Shown here piece after piece: positions 25,630-34,527 of a DNA stretch of 61,158 nucleotides. Both the position numbers and the translations under genes were made by a program. The notes below the pieces were generated by a model. The model searched no databases. It saw only the letters and a list, made by a program, of their open reading frames with translations, and was not told where the DNA came from. Location of the stretch: the NCBI GenBank assembly GCA_019247605.1, contig JAFBAS010000008.1:1-61158 (forward strand). The letters are read 5' to 3'. The DNA comes from Hyphomicrobiales bacterium (GTDB taxonomy: Bacteria; Pseudomonadota; Alphaproteobacteria; Rhizobiales; Beijerinckiaceae). Positions within the stretch are counted from its first letter, which is position 1, and every line of letters starts with the position of its first letter.

Positions 25630-26832
25630 TCAAGGCGTGCCGGTTTTGCGGGTATCCGCGGCGGCGCGCTCTTCGGCCGCCATTTCCACCTGTTGGGGCG
25701 TCACCTTGTTGCCGGGGGTCGCCCGCTGGACGCCTTGCGTCACAACCAGATCGTCGAACGCGAGGCCGGATTCGACGATACGCAGGCGGCCTTCGCGCGA
25801 ACCGATGACCACCGGCCTTTGGACGATGACGTCGTCCTTTCCGACCACGAGGACGTAGTTCCCCTGCTGGTTCGTCCCGATGGCATCGTCGCGCACGAGA
25901 AGCGCCTTCTCTCGGCGTGCCACAGGCACCCGAACACGCGCGAAGAGCCCGGGCGCGAGCGAGCGATCCTTGTTATCGAGCACGGCGCGAACCTGCAGCG
26001 TCCCGCTTGCCGGGTCGAGATGCGGCGCGACGTAATCGAGGTGCCCCGCGTGCGGGAAGCCGTCCTCGCCTTGCAGCCCGATGTCGACCGGAATTTGCGA
26101 AATCTCATCCTCGGTCAATCGCGTTCCCCTTTTGGCAAGCGACTTCTCGATCTGGAGCACTTGCGGTTCGCTCACGGTGAAATTCACATAGATCGGGTCG
26201 ACCTGGAGGATCGTCGCAAGCTTAGTCGGCCCGGCAATTCCGACGAGGCTGCCCGCATCGGCGAGGTGCTGGGTGACGACCCCGTCGAAGGGCGCAAGCA
26301 CCTGCGTGTAACCGAGATTGATCGTGGCGAGGTCGAGCCCGGCCCGCGCTTGTGTGACGGCAGACGCAGCCTTGTCCAGCTCCGCCTTGGCCTGCTCGAC
26401 GCGAGCCTGGGAGGCGAAATCCTGCTTTCCGAGCGCTGCCTGCCGCTCATAATCGCCCTGCGCGTTGAGCTTGGCGGCCTCCGCGGCATCAAGGCTGCCC
26501 TGCGCCTGCGCCAGTTGGGCCAGGTAAACGTCGCGCTGGATGCCGAACAACAGGCTGCCCTTGCTCACGGCAGCGCCGTCCTTGTAATCGATCGTTTCCA
26601 GAAAGCCCGGAACCCTAGCGGCGAGATCGACGGATCTGAAAGCCGCAGTGTTGCCTGTGAGCTCGAGATAGGAAGTGACCGCGCTTTCCGCCGGGCGCGC
26701 CACGCTCACTTTCGGGGGTGGTGGTGCCACATATTCGTTCTTGGCGTTGCAACCGGCAACTCCCAAGGTGATGAGAAGACAGGACAAAAACCGCGCGCTC
26801 AGTGGCTTCCCCGCGGCACATTGGCAATTCAT
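25630..26832 (-). CDS. RND efflux periplasmic adaptor (membrane fusion protein), lipoprotein
   Basis: A 400-residue adaptor. The start ATG 26832 has AGGTG upstream; a GTG two codons earlier is also open. The signal sequence ends in a lipobox VAGC with the lipidated Cys at about residue 28. Then come the MFP barrel-sandwich strands, the helical hairpin (about 95-165, rich in Ala/Gln, e.g. AQAQGSLDAAEAAKLNAQ) and the beta-barrel part (DPIYVNFTVSEPQVL). It links the inner-membrane pump to the outer-membrane channel. The promoter region upstream carries two perfect palindromes. Confidence 0.94.
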   Translation of the reverse strand: MNCQCAAGKPLSARFLSCLLITLGVAGCNAKNEYVAPPPPKVSVARPAESAVTSYLELTGNTAAFRSVDLAARVPGFLETIDYKDGAAVSKGSLLFGIQRDVYLAQLAQAQGSLDAAEAAKLNAQGDYERQAALGKQDFASQARVEQAKAELDKAASAVTQARAGLDLATINLGYTQVLAPFDGVVTQHLADAGSLVGIAGPTKLATILQVDPIYVNFTVSEPQVLQIEKSLAKRGTRLTEDEISQIPVDIGLQGEDGFPHAGHLDYVAPHLDPASGTLQVRAVLDNKDRSLAPGLFARVRVPVARREKALLVRDDAIGTNQQGNYVLVVGKDDVIVQRPVVIGSREGRLRIVESGLAFDDLVVTQGVQRATPGNKVTPQQVEMAAEERAAADTRKTGTP

Positions 26833-26881
26833 GGGCACCTCGTCTCAACGCACACCGCTCGCGCCCCATTCCGCCGACCGA

Positions 26882-26924
26882 GCAAGGCGCCTTGCGCGCG
26901 GCTGCTTCATAACTCTAATTAGAG
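26882..26924. promoter_or_regulatory. two perfect palindromes upstream of the RND operon
   Basis: GCAAGGCGCCTTGC (26882-26895) and CTCTAATTAGAG (26913-26924) are both perfect palindromes, 50 to 92 bp before the adaptor start. Such sites commonly bind dimeric TetR or MarR repressors of efflux pumps, but no such gene is adjacent here. Confidence 0.5.
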
Positions 26925-26982
26925 CTACCGACCGAGATCGAGCGCGAGGGCTCTAGCACGATCTCAAAAAATAAAAACTATT

Positions 26983-26999
26983 TTTCCGGTTAACGGAAA
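26983..26999 (-). terminator. intrinsic terminator for the flavoenzyme operon
   Basis: TTTCCG and CGGAAA pair across a 5-nt spacer. On the minus strand the hairpin is followed by an A/U-rich run ending in a long T stretch (26961-26982 complement). It lies 75 bp after the flavoenzyme stop. The stem is short, so strength is moderate. Confidence 0.5.
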
Positions 27000-27074
27000 C
27001 GACGATGGGAAATTATCCGCGAGAGCTGATGGTCTCGGCGGTTCGGCCCCATCCAAACCACGTCGGGAACTACC

Positions 27075-29117
27075 CTAAAAATCCTTGGCTAGGCGTAGCG
27101 CGTCATATACCGCTGCATGGATGTTGCGCGAAGAGACCGCGTCTCCGATACGATAAAGCGCAAAACGCCCTTCGCGATTGTGCAAGAGCGCTTGCGGGCG
27201 GTTCGCGATAAGCGCCGCGTGATCGATTTCGCCGAGATTGCGCGAAAGGGGCTTCAGCGCGAAATAGACCTCGTCGTTCGGCAAGGTGCCATGCTCGATC
27301 ACGATCTGCTCGGTGCGGCGTTCCTCGGCGCGCCGGCTGTAATCGTTGAAGAAATGGGCGATGAGCCGGTTGCCTTCTCGGGTCACGCGTTCGAGGCGAA
27401 GATTCAAGGTGATCTTCGTGTCGGCAGTCGTGAGCGCCTTGAAGTACGCGGGATAGTTGGTGCCGCCGACTTCCGGCGCCAGCACGCGTTCGGGTGTCAC
27501 GATTTCGAGCCTTGCGCCCGCTCCGATCATGAACTCGGCGGCCGTCATTCCCGGATGCGCGCCATTGTCGTCATAGAGGATCGCGCTCTCGGCCGGTTTC
27601 GCACTGCCCGAGAGAATATCCCAGCTCGTCGTCACCAGCTCCTCGCCGGCGTCGAGAAAAGAGGTGTTGGGAATGCCCCCCGTCGCGACGATCACGATGT
27701 CGGGTTCTTCGGCCAGGACCGCGCTTTCGTCGGCGTAGAGGTTGAAGCGCAATTCGACATCGTGCTTCGCGCATTGATCGAGCCGCCATTCGACGATGCC
27801 CATGATCTCGCGTCGCCGCTTTAGCTGCGCCGTCAGGCGCACTTGGCCGCCGGCCTCGCCTGCCGCTTCGAAAACGACGACCCGATGGCCGCGCGCGCCG
27901 GCGACCCGCGCCGCCTCGAGCCCCGCGGGCCCCGCGCCGATGACCACCACCTTCTTGTGTGGACCGGATGATGGCGCGACCACATGCGGCATCGTGCCCT
28001 CGCGCCCCGTCGCCGCGTTGTGGATGCACAAGGCCTCGCCGCCGAGATAGATCCGATCGATGCAATAGCCCATCCCGACGCAAGGACGGATTTCGTCCTC
28101 GCGCCCTTCGGCAACCTTGAGAGCGATGTGCGGATCGGCGATGTGAGCGCGCGTCATGCCGACCATGTCGAGCTTGCCGCTTGCGATTGCATGACGGGCT
28201 GTCGCGACATCCTGGATGCGGGCGGCATGGAACACGGGCAGCCGCGCCTCGCTCCTTACCTCGCCCGCGAAATCGAGATGCGGCGCCGAGCGCGCGCCCA
28301 TGCCGGGAATGACATGCGAAAGCGCCTCATCGGTCTCGATGTGGCCGCGGATTACGTTGAGGAAATCGACCTTTCCGGTCGCGGCAAGCCGGCGGGCGAT
28401 GGTGACACCTTCCTCGCGCGAAAGCCCGCGATCCCAATCCTCGTCGCAGACCAGGCGGCAGCCGACGATGAAATCGGGCCCGACGCGCTCGCGCACCGCA
28501 TCGAGCACCTCGAGCGAGAAGCGCATCCGGTTCTCGATCGAGCCGCCGTAATCATCCGCGCGCCGGTTCGTGGCGGGGGACCAGAATTGATCGAGGAGGT
28601 GGCCGTACATCTCGAATTCGAGGCCGTCGAGCCCGGCCGTCTTGCAGCGCTCCGCCGCGTCCGCATAGTTGCGGCGGATGCGCGCCAGGTCGAAATCCTC
28701 GACGGCTTTCGGGAAGGCACGATGGGCCGGCTCGCGAATGGGAGAAGGGGCAAGAACCGGAAGCCAATCCTCCTTGCTCCAGCTGGTCCGGCGCCCGAGA
28801 TGCGTGATCTGGATCATGACCGCCGCGCCCTCTTCATGGACATCGTCGGCGAGCTCTCGAAGCCAGCGCACCACCTCGTCGCGATAGAGGAGGATGTTGC
28901 CGAAGGCCGGGGGGCTGTCGGGCGAGACGATCGCCGAGCCGCCGATCATGGTGAGCGCGATGCCGCCTTTCGCCTTCTCGCGATGATAGAGCCGATAACG
29001 CGCCTTCGGCATCCCGTCCTCGGTGTAGGCAGGCTCATGGGCGGTGGACATGATCCGATTGCGCAAGGCGAGGTGCTTGAGCTGAAAAGGTGTCATAAGC
29101 GGGTCGGATGCACTCAT
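27075..29117 (-). CDS. OYE-family FMN/Fe-S/FAD oxidoreductase, DgcA/StcD-like N-demethylase
   Basis: A 680-residue protein. Residues ~1-335 are an old-yellow-enzyme TIM barrel (HLALRNRIMSTAHEPAY, DGLEFEMYGHLLDQFWS), ~345-365 a cluster segment, and ~390-680 an NAD/FAD domain starting VVVIGAGPAGLEAA. This is the architecture of 2,4-dienoyl-CoA reductase and trimethylamine dehydrogenase. The opening and the YRLYHREKAKGG stretch are closest to proteins called dimethylglycine or N-methylproline demethylase. The cluster has Cys346, Cys352 and Cys364, but the position of the usual second Cys is Met349. It follows two CoA-transferase subunits with a 3-nt gap, suggesting a shared pathway. Substrate is uncertain. 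Confidence 0.88.
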   Translation of the reverse strand: MSASDPLMTPFQLKHLALRNRIMSTAHEPAYTEDGMPKARYRLYHREKAKGGIALTMIGGSAIVSPDSPPAFGNILLYRDEVVRWLRELADDVHEEGAAVMIQITHLGRRTSWSKEDWLPVLAPSPIREPAHRAFPKAVEDFDLARIRRNYADAAERCKTAGLDGLEFEMYGHLLDQFWSPATNRRADDYGGSIENRMRFSLEVLDAVRERVGPDFIVGCRLVCDEDWDRGLSREEGVTIARRLAATGKVDFLNVIRGHIETDEALSHVIPGMGARSAPHLDFAGEVRSEARLPVFHAARIQDVATARHAIASGKLDMVGMTRAHIADPHIALKVAEGREDEIRPCVGMGYCIDRIYLGGEALCIHNAATGREGTMPHVVAPSSGPHKKVVVIGAGPAGLEAARVAGARGHRVVVFEAAGEAGGQVRLTAQLKRRREIMGIVEWRLDQCAKHDVELRFNLYADESAVLAEEPDIVIVATGGIPNTSFLDAGEELVTTSWDILSGSAKPAESAILYDDNGAHPGMTAAEFMIGAGARLEIVTPERVLAPEVGGTNYPAYFKALTTADTKITLNLRLERVTREGNRLIAHFFNDYSRRAEERRTEQIVIEHGTLPNDEVYFALKPLSRNLGEIDHAALIANRPQALLHNREGRFALYRIGDAVSSRNIHAAVYDALRLAKDF

Positions 29118-29120
29118 GGG

Positions 29121-29873
29121 TCAACCCCTTGGCGCGAAGGCGGCCGCGGCAAAACGTGGATAGACCTCGGCGATTTCATCGCGGACCGAGCCGCGGATCA
29201 AGGCGAGGGTCTCGGGATCGGGCGAGGGCGTTTGCGGGACCTTCTGGGGCCGCTCGAAGGTGAAGCCCGTATTGTCGAGCACCTCCTCGACGCTGTGGCC
29301 GGGATGCACGCTTCTGAGGCGAAAGCGGTGACGACCGCGGTCGAAGTCGAAGAGCGCCAAATTGGTCAAAAGCGCATGCGGCCCGCCCGGCCGGTAGACG
29401 CCCGGATCGCTTTTGCCGGGCGCGCTGACGAAATCCACCTTTTCCACGAGAACGCGCCGGGTGTGCTCCTCGCGAAAGAGGATCACGCGCGGGACGAGGA
29501 AGTAGAGATAGGCCGAGCCGAAAGAGCCCGGCCAGCGGACCTCCATGGACGGGTACGCCCCCGTGCCGACGAGGTTGATATTTCCTTCACCGTCGATTTG
29601 GCCGCCGCCGAGGAAGAAGGCATCAACCCTCCCTTGCGCGGCGCAATCGAAGAGCTCGACCCCGCCATCGGTGAAGAAATTATTGCGCAGCGAGCCGAGT
29701 ACGGAGACGCGCATGGCGCCTCCCGAACGGGCGCGCGCCAGAAGCGCCGCCGAACCCGGAATGGGTGACGCGCTACCCACCGCCACATGCCCGCAACCGG
29801 CGATGAGGCCCGCGATCGTGGAGATCAGGAATTCCTGGCGTGTCGCCACCTCGGAGAGCGGCGCGTCGTTCAT
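29121..29873 (-). CDS. CoA-transferase-family beta subunit (GctB/IpdB-like)
   Basis: A 250-residue protein of the class I CoA-transferase fold, with AGCGHVAVGSASPIPGSAALLA, GGGQIDGEGNINLVGTG and the C-terminal HPGHSVEEVLDNTGF, which is typical of the B subunits. It overlaps the alpha-subunit gene by 4 bp (ATGA). In the strand after the first glycine-rich loop (VSVLGSLRNN) I do not see the glutamate that forms the acyl-CoA intermediate in true transferases. The pair may therefore act like IpdAB, a ring-opening hydrolase of the same fold. This judgement is from memory of the family and needs an alignment. Confidence 0.82.
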   Translation of the reverse strand: MNDAPLSEVATRQEFLISTIAGLIAGCGHVAVGSASPIPGSAALLARARSGGAMRVSVLGSLRNNFFTDGGVELFDCAAQGRVDAFFLGGGQIDGEGNINLVGTGAYPSMEVRWPGSFGSAYLYFLVPRVILFREEHTRRVLVEKVDFVSAPGKSDPGVYRPGGPHALLTNLALFDFDRGRHRFRLRSVHPGHSVEEVLDNTGFTFERPQKVPQTPSPDPETLALIRGSVRDEIAEVYPRFAAAAFAPRG

Positions 29874-30697
29874 TCCGCCGCCATCGCGGGCTCGTCGAGC
29901 CAGCGCGCGAGCACCTGGGCAAAACCCTCATCGGTCTTGGCGAGGGTCGCGTAGCGGCGCAGAAAGGCGTCATCGGCTTCGTAGGCGTTCCAAAGGCCGA
30001 GAGGCCAGGCGCCCGACTTCGCCCGCACCACGGCCGAGACGTAGAGCGCCGGAATGACGCCTGCCGCGAGGCGCTCGTCGTCGAAGAGCGACGTCTCGCT
30101 GATCTCCTCGACGGTGACGAAAGTTCGCCTTGCCGCATGGGCCATGGTCATGAGCTCACGGCGTCGCCCGATGAAGACATTCCCCTCACGATCGGCGAGC
30201 GGGGCATGGAAAAGAGCGATGTCGGGCCTGATGGCGGGAAGCGCGACGATGGGGTCGCCGGCTTCGAAGGGATTCTCGATCACCCTCCAATCCGGCCGAT
30301 GCGCGAGAAGATCGCTTCCGAGAATACCCCGCAGGGGCATGAAAGGCAGGCCCTTGGCAGCGGCCTGCAACGCTGCGTGAATCGCGGGGCAAGTCGCATC
30401 CTTGAGCGTGATCTTTCCGTAGCGGACGGCTTCGACGAAGCGCGGCGCTGGCCCATATTCACCGAGCGTCACGGCCGAGCTTTCAATCACCTTCACGGCG
30501 CCCGCCCCGATGAGCATTTCGGCCTGAAGGCCGCTCACCGGAACACAGACGAGATGAAGATGCCTCACGCCGCGCCGGATGAGCGCGCGCGTTGCCGCCA
30601 TCGCCACGCCCGAATAGTCGGCCGGAACCGCGAGCTTCGCGCCATCCGGAACGGCGGCGGCGAGGTCGAAGAGATCGCGGATGTGATGCTCGCTCAT
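29870..30697 (-). CDS. CoA-transferase-family alpha subunit (GctA/IpdA-like)
   Basis: A 275-residue protein with ALIRRGVRHLHLVCVPVSGLQAEMLIGAGAV, the family nucleotide/pantetheine-binding start, and later PLRGILGSDLLAH, ALFHAPLADREGNVFIG and FVTVEEISET. ATG 30697 is the start most consistent with the family; an in-frame ATG 15 nt upstream is also possible. It is the first gene of the tight trio alpha-beta-flavoenzyme. The upstream region holds an inverted repeat TGACATCAGTCA (30739-30750). It may activate an acid to its CoA ester before or after the flavoenzyme step. Confidence 0.85.
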   Translation of the reverse strand: MSEHHIRDLFDLAAAVPDGAKLAVPADYSGVAMAATRALIRRGVRHLHLVCVPVSGLQAEMLIGAGAVKVIESSAVTLGEYGPAPRFVEAVRYGKITLKDATCPAIHAALQAAAKGLPFMPLRGILGSDLLAHRPDWRVIENPFEAGDPIVALPAIRPDIALFHAPLADREGNVFIGRRRELMTMAHAARRTFVTVEEISETSLFDDERLAAGVIPALYVSAVVRAKSGAWPLGLWNAYEADDAFLRRYATLAKTDEGFAQVLARWLDEPAMAAE

Positions 30698-30851
30698 GGC
30701 GCGTTCGAACAATGTGACTTGAGCTTCAGCGGCCGTTTGACATCAGTCATATATCGGGGAAGCGCTGATCGCAAAGGTCTCCCGGGCGCGACCCGAGGCG
30801 CGTCGAAACGCGTCAGGTGCCGACCGTGGCTTGTTTGCAAGGTTGCACCGA

Positions 30852-31625
30852 TCAAGCAAGAAGCGTCGTCATCCAGCCAAGGCCTTCGGCGGTCGTCGTG
30901 CGCGGCTTGTATTCGCAGCCGATGAAACCTGCCCAGCCGAGCCGGTCGATTCCGGCAAGGACCTCGCGGTGATTCAATTCACCGAAATCCGGTTCCGACC
31001 GACCGGGCACGCCGGAGATCTGGATGTGCCCGATCCGCGCAAGGTTCCCCGCGATGCGCGCCAGGATGTCGCCTTCCATGATCTGCGCATGATAGGTGTC
31101 GAACATCGCCTTCAGCCAGGGCGAGGCGAAGCGATCGACGATGGTGAATGCATCCTGCGAACGCGACAGGAAGTAGCCTGGCCGGTCGCGCGAGTTCAGC
31201 CCCTCGATGACGAGCCTCACCCCCGCCTTCTCGGCACGAGGGATGGCGCTCTCCATGTTGCGCATGAAAGTCGCTTCCGCGTCCGTGGTCGGTATGCCAT
31301 CGATGAGGCCCGAAAGCACATGGACATGTCCAGCGCCGGCGATTGCCGCGTAGTCGAGCGCCGCGTCGAGGTTCCGCTCAAAAGCCTTCTCGCGTCCCGG
31401 CAAGGCGGCAAAGCCGAGGCGCTCGCTTGCGGCCTCTCCGGGAGTGGTGTTGATGCCGACGATCGTGAGGCCAAGCTCCTTTGCGCGGTCGCGCATTTCC
31501 GCCGCCGCAATCTCCGGAGCCGCGCATTCGACGCCGGCAAAACGCGCCCTTTTGGCCGCTTCCATGCGCTCCGCAAAAGGCAGCTCGAGCCAGAGAAAGC
31601 TTAAATGGGCGGAAAAACGAAGCAT
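30852..31625 (-). CDS. hyi: hydroxypyruvate isomerase family protein (TIM-barrel sugar isomerase)
   Basis: A 257-residue xylose-isomerase-like TIM barrel. The start ATG 31625 has GAGGAAAA upstream; the opening LRFSAHLSFLWLELPFAERM and the segments VGINTTPGEAASERLG, LVIEGLNSRDRPGYFL, KAMFDTYHAQIMEGD and IGHIQISGVPGRSEPDFGE match hydroxypyruvate isomerases, including the metal-binding Glu and His residues. It interconverts hydroxypyruvate and tartronate semialdehyde in glyoxylate metabolism, although many family members are uncharacterised. It lies between truA and the CoA-transferase trio on the same strand. Confidence 0.9.
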   Translation of the reverse strand: MLRFSAHLSFLWLELPFAERMEAAKRARFAGVECAAPEIAAAEMRDRAKELGLTIVGINTTPGEAASERLGFAALPGREKAFERNLDAALDYAAIAGAGHVHVLSGLIDGIPTTDAEATFMRNMESAIPRAEKAGVRLVIEGLNSRDRPGYFLSRSQDAFTIVDRFASPWLKAMFDTYHAQIMEGDILARIAGNLARIGHIQISGVPGRSEPDFGELNHREVLAGIDRLGWAGFIGCEYKPRTTTAEGLGWMTTLLA

Positions 31626-31662
31626 GTGATTTTCCTCGGTCGAAGGATGGGGAACGCTCAAG

Positions 31663-32409
31663 TTATTCGGATCGATAATCAACCCCGATAAGGCACAGCC
31701 CCGCCGCGGGCGCCATGGGTCCGCAACGCGAACGGTCGCGCGCCTCGAGGGCCGACTTCACGTCCGCAAGCGACCAGCGACCCGCGCCCGCCATTTCGAT
31801 CGTGCCCACGAGAGAGCGCACCTGATGGTGCAGGAAGGAGCGTGCCGAGGCGTAAATCACCACCTCGTCGGTCTGGCGAGCGACGTCCAGGCGATCCAGC
31901 GTCTTGATCGGACTTCGAGCTTGGCAATCGGCGGCACGGAAGGTGGTGAAGTCGTGCCTGCCGACAAGAAGCTGGGCGCCCTCGTGCATCTTCTCGGCGT
32001 CGAGCAGGCGTGGCACATGCCAGACGCGTCCGGCCTCGAGCGCCGGCGGCGCGCGCCGATTCAAGATGCGGTAGCGATAATGGCGCTTGATCGCCGAGAG
32101 GCGCGCGTCGAAGTCGCTGCTCGCCGCGGCCGTGGCGAGCACGCTGATCGGATGGGGGCGCAGATGTGCGTTGAGCGCGTCGCGCAAAGTATCGGGGCGC
32201 CAATTCTTGGCGAGGTCGGCATGCGCCACTTGGTGCGAGGCATGCACCCCGGCGTCGGTGCGTCCAGCGGCGCGCACGCGAACCCGTTCGCCGGTGAGCT
32301 TCAGAAGCGCTGCCTCGAGTCGGTCCTGCACCGAACGGCCGCTGGCTTGAGCCTGCCAGCCATCGAACGGCGAACCGTCATATTCGAGGATCAATTTGAA
32401 GCGGGGCAC
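31663..32409 (-). CDS. truA: tRNA pseudouridine(38-40) synthase TruA
   Basis: A 248-residue protein with the catalytic aspartate in [14 protein letters not shown] (Asp52). [21 protein letters not shown] is the conserved C-terminal motif. It converts uridines 38-40 of the anticodon arm to pseudouridine. It is 37 bp ahead of the hydroxypyruvate isomerase gene on the same strand and divergent from mgtC-like 32505. Confidence 0.96.
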   Translation of the reverse strand: MPRFKLILEYDGSPFDGWQAQASGRSVQDRLEAALLKLTGERVRVRAAGRTDAGVHASHQVAHADLAKNWRPDTLRDALNAHLRPHPISVLATAAASSDFDARLSAIKRHYRYRILNRRAPPALEAGRVWHVPRLLDAEKMHEGAQLLVGRHDFTTFRAADCQARSPIKTLDRLDVARQTDEVVIYASARSFLHHQVRSLVGTIEMAGAGRWSLADVKSALEARDRSRCGPMAPAAGLCLIGVDYRSE

Positions 32410-32504
32410 GGGGGAGCGGCTATTTGTGTGGGGTCACTCTACAGGGGAAGCGGGATGAATAGAATGCCGGTCCAAGCAGCCCGCGACGAAAGGTTTCGGG
32501 CAAA

Positions 32505-33194
32505 ATGACGGAGCTCCTGAATTCCGCCCTCGGCCTCGCCGTTGCATTCGTGCTTGGCACCTTGATCGGTGCCGAGCGCCAATATCGCCAGCGCACCGCG
32601 GGCCTCAGGACGAATGTGCTCGTCGCGATCGGGGCCTCGGCCTTCGTCGATATCGGCATGCGCCTCACCGGCACCGCCGGCGCGGTGCAGGTAACCGCCT
32701 ATGTGGTGTCCGGGGTGGGTTTTCTGGGCGCCGGCGTCATCATGAAAGAGGGGCTGAACATTCGCGGCCTCAACACCGCTGCGACCTTGTGGTGCTCGGC
32801 CGCGGTCGGCGCCTTCGCGGGCACGCGCCTGCTCGGGGAAGCGATCTTGCTTACCGCCGCCGTGCTCGCGGGAAACACGCTGCTGCGGCCCTTGATCAAC
32901 TTCATCAACCGCGCTCCTCTCGATGAACGCAAGTCCGAGGCGACCTACGAGGTGCGCGTCACCACCGCAGACGCGGATGTGATGAGCGCGCGGGAACTCG
33001 TGGTCGAGGCGCTCGAGGCTGCCCATTACCCGGTAGGCGATATCGAGACCGAGGAGCGTGAGGATGGGGTCGAGATCGTCGCCACCCTCGTCAGCACCGC
33101 GATCGAGCCCGTGGAGATCGAGGCGGTGATCCGCTCGCTCAAGGCGGCGGCTTCCGTGCGCGACGCGAGCTGGACGGTCCGCACTTCGGATTGA
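32505..33194 (+). CDS. MgtC/SapB family membrane protein
   Basis: A 229-residue protein. The N-terminal ~130 residues hold about four membrane segments with the family signatures LGTLIGAERQYRQRTAGLRTN and GVGFLGAGVIMKEGLNIRGLNTAATLWCSAAVG. The C-terminal ~90 residues form an ACT-like soluble domain. MgtC proteins modulate F-type ATPase and Mg2+-limited growth in intracellular bacteria; most homologues in soil bacteria are uncharacterised. It converges with the PgeF gene with 8 bp between stops. Confidence 0.93.
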   Translation: MTELLNSALGLAVAFVLGTLIGAERQYRQRTAGLRTNVLVAIGASAFVDIGMRLTGTAGAVQVTAYVVSGVGFLGAGVIMKEGLNIRGLNTAATLWCSAAVGAFAGTRLLGEAILLTAAVLAGNTLLRPLINFINRAPLDERKSEATYEVRVTTADADVMSARELVVEALEAAHYPVGDIETEEREDGVEIVATLVSTAIEPVEIEAVIRSLKAAASVRDASWTVRTSD

Positions 33195-33202
33195 GGGAGT
33201 GC

Positions 33203-33973
33203 TCAACTCTTGAGCGCAATCGCCGAAAGATGGCGCCCGTAGTCGGGCTCGCCCCGATGCGTCATGCGCCGGTAGCTGAAGAAGCGCTTTTCGTCGCCAT
33301 AGGTGCAACGGCCAAGATCGTCGATGCTGCCGATGCCGGCAAGCGTCAAGCGCTCCGCGATGAAGCCCGGCAAGTCGAACATCGCATGGCCCTCCCGAGG
33401 CGAGGGCGCGAAGAATTTCGCATGTGCCGGATCGGCGTCGAAAAACCTTGCCTTGAACTCAGGCCCGACCTCATAGGCGGCGCTCGAGATCATGGGCCCG
33501 AGCGAGGCATGGATGCGCGCGCGTCTGGCACCTTGGCCCTCCATCGCCGCGATGGTCGCCTCGATGACGCCGGTGAGCGCCCCTTTCCAGCCCGCATGAG
33601 CCGCCCCGACCACACGCGCATCTTCATCGGCAAAAAGAAGCGGGCCGCAATCGGCCGAGGAGACCGCGATGGCGAGCCCCGCCCGACGCGTGACCATGGC
33701 GTCGGCGCGGGGTCTTGCGCTTTCGTCCCAAGGCTCGTCCAGCACGATCACATCCGGGGAATGGACCTGAAAAACGGTCGCGAAGTTTTCGGGCGCGACG
33801 CCCAAGGCGCCGGCCATGCGCTTTCTGTTCTCGACCACGCGCGCCCGCTCGTCTCCAGAGCCGAGGCCGCCGTTGAGCGAGGCATAAACACCTTGCGAAA
33901 CGCCACCCTCACGAGTGAAGAAGGCGTGCGAGACGCCGGCAAGCCGGGAGAGAGTTGTAGATCTTAGCATCAT
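33203..33973 (-). CDS. pgeF: peptidoglycan editing factor PgeF (laccase-domain, YfiH family)
   Basis: A 256-residue protein with the family copper/zinc-type ligands in ATVFQVHSPDVIVL, AVSSADCGPLLFADE and VGAAHAGWKGALTGV. SLGPMISSAAYEVGPEF is the conserved C-terminal block. PgeF hydrolyses misincorporated amino acids from cytoplasmic muropeptide precursors; the family was earlier called polyphenol oxidase. Two ATGs start it (33973, 33970). The open frame continues upstream but that part is the shadow of the phosphatidyltransferase gene, whose stop lies 11 bp before. Confidence 0.92.
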   Translation of the reverse strand: MMLRSTTLSRLAGVSHAFFTREGGVSQGVYASLNGGLGSGDERARVVENRKRMAGALGVAPENFATVFQVHSPDVIVLDEPWDESARPRADAMVTRRAGLAIAVSSADCGPLLFADEDARVVGAAHAGWKGALTGVIEATIAAMEGQGARRARIHASLGPMISSAAYEVGPEFKARFFDADPAHAKFFAPSPREGHAMFDLPGFIAERLTLAGIGSIDDLGRCTYGDEKRFFSYRRMTHRGEPDYGRHLSAIALKS

Positions 33974-33984
33974 CCTGTGGCGCC

Positions 33985-34527
33985 TCAGCCCGCAGCCTCG
34001 CTCATATGCGCGAACCAGGTGAGGAGGTAGGCGCCCGCGGAAGCGACCGTCAAGACGCCGATCAGCGCCATCATCCAGTCGCGTGCGGCTCCAAGATCGA
34101 ATTGAAAGGCGTTGGCTGCAAGCACCAGGCCGGCGAAGCCGATCTGGGCCGCCGTGTTCACCTTGCTCACCACGAGCGGCTTGATGGCGAGAGGCCGCCC
34201 CAGGATCCAGGCGACGACGACCCCGACAAGAATCATCACGTCGCGCGACACCACTGTGATGGCGAGCCAGCCGGGCAGAGTGCCGATCACCGCGAGCGTC
34301 ACGTAGATCGACATCAACAAGGCCTTGTCGGCGAGCGGGTCGATATAGGCGCCGAGTTCGGTGCGCAGCGAGAACCTCTTGGCGATATAGCCGTCGACCG
34401 CATCCGAGACGCCCGCGACCACAAAGCAGATGACGGCTGCTAGCCAGCGCCCTTGCGTGATCATCACGATCAGGAAGGGCACAAGCAGAAGGCGGCCGAT
34501 GGTGATGAAATTCGGGAGGTTGATCAT
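33985..34527 (-). CDS. CDP-alcohol phosphatidyltransferase (PgsA-like)
   Basis: A 180-residue integral membrane enzyme starting INLPNFITIGRLLLVPFLI. The catalytic motif D-G-x2-A-(K/R)-x8-G-x3-D-x3-D is seen in DAVDGYIAKRF and GAYIDPLADKAL. It transfers a phosphatidyl group from CDP-diacylglycerol to an alcohol, most likely glycerol 3-phosphate. The family also covers PgsA paralogues acting on other head groups, so the symbol is not assigned. It is directly upstream of pgeF. Confidence 0.9.
   Translation of the reverse strand: MINLPNFITIGRLLLVPFLIVMITQGRWLAAVICFVVAGVSDAVDGYIAKRFSLRTELGAYIDPLADKALLMSIYVTLAVIGTLPGWLAITVVSRDVMILVGVVVAWILGRPLAIKPLVVSKVNTAAQIGFAGLVLAANAFQFDLGAARDWMMALIGVLTVASAGAYLLTWFAHMSEAAG

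Noticed and set aside
22425-26832. Possible outer-membrane factor for the RND pump within the cluster
   Set aside because: No TolC/OprM-like gene is present on either side; the adjacent gene is a nucleoside hydrolase.
27005-27211. Small open frame with an internal GNYP repeat between the RND and flavoenzyme genes
   Set aside because: The two-fold GNYP word is short, the frame runs into the flavoenzyme gene antisense, and no ribosome-binding site is seen.
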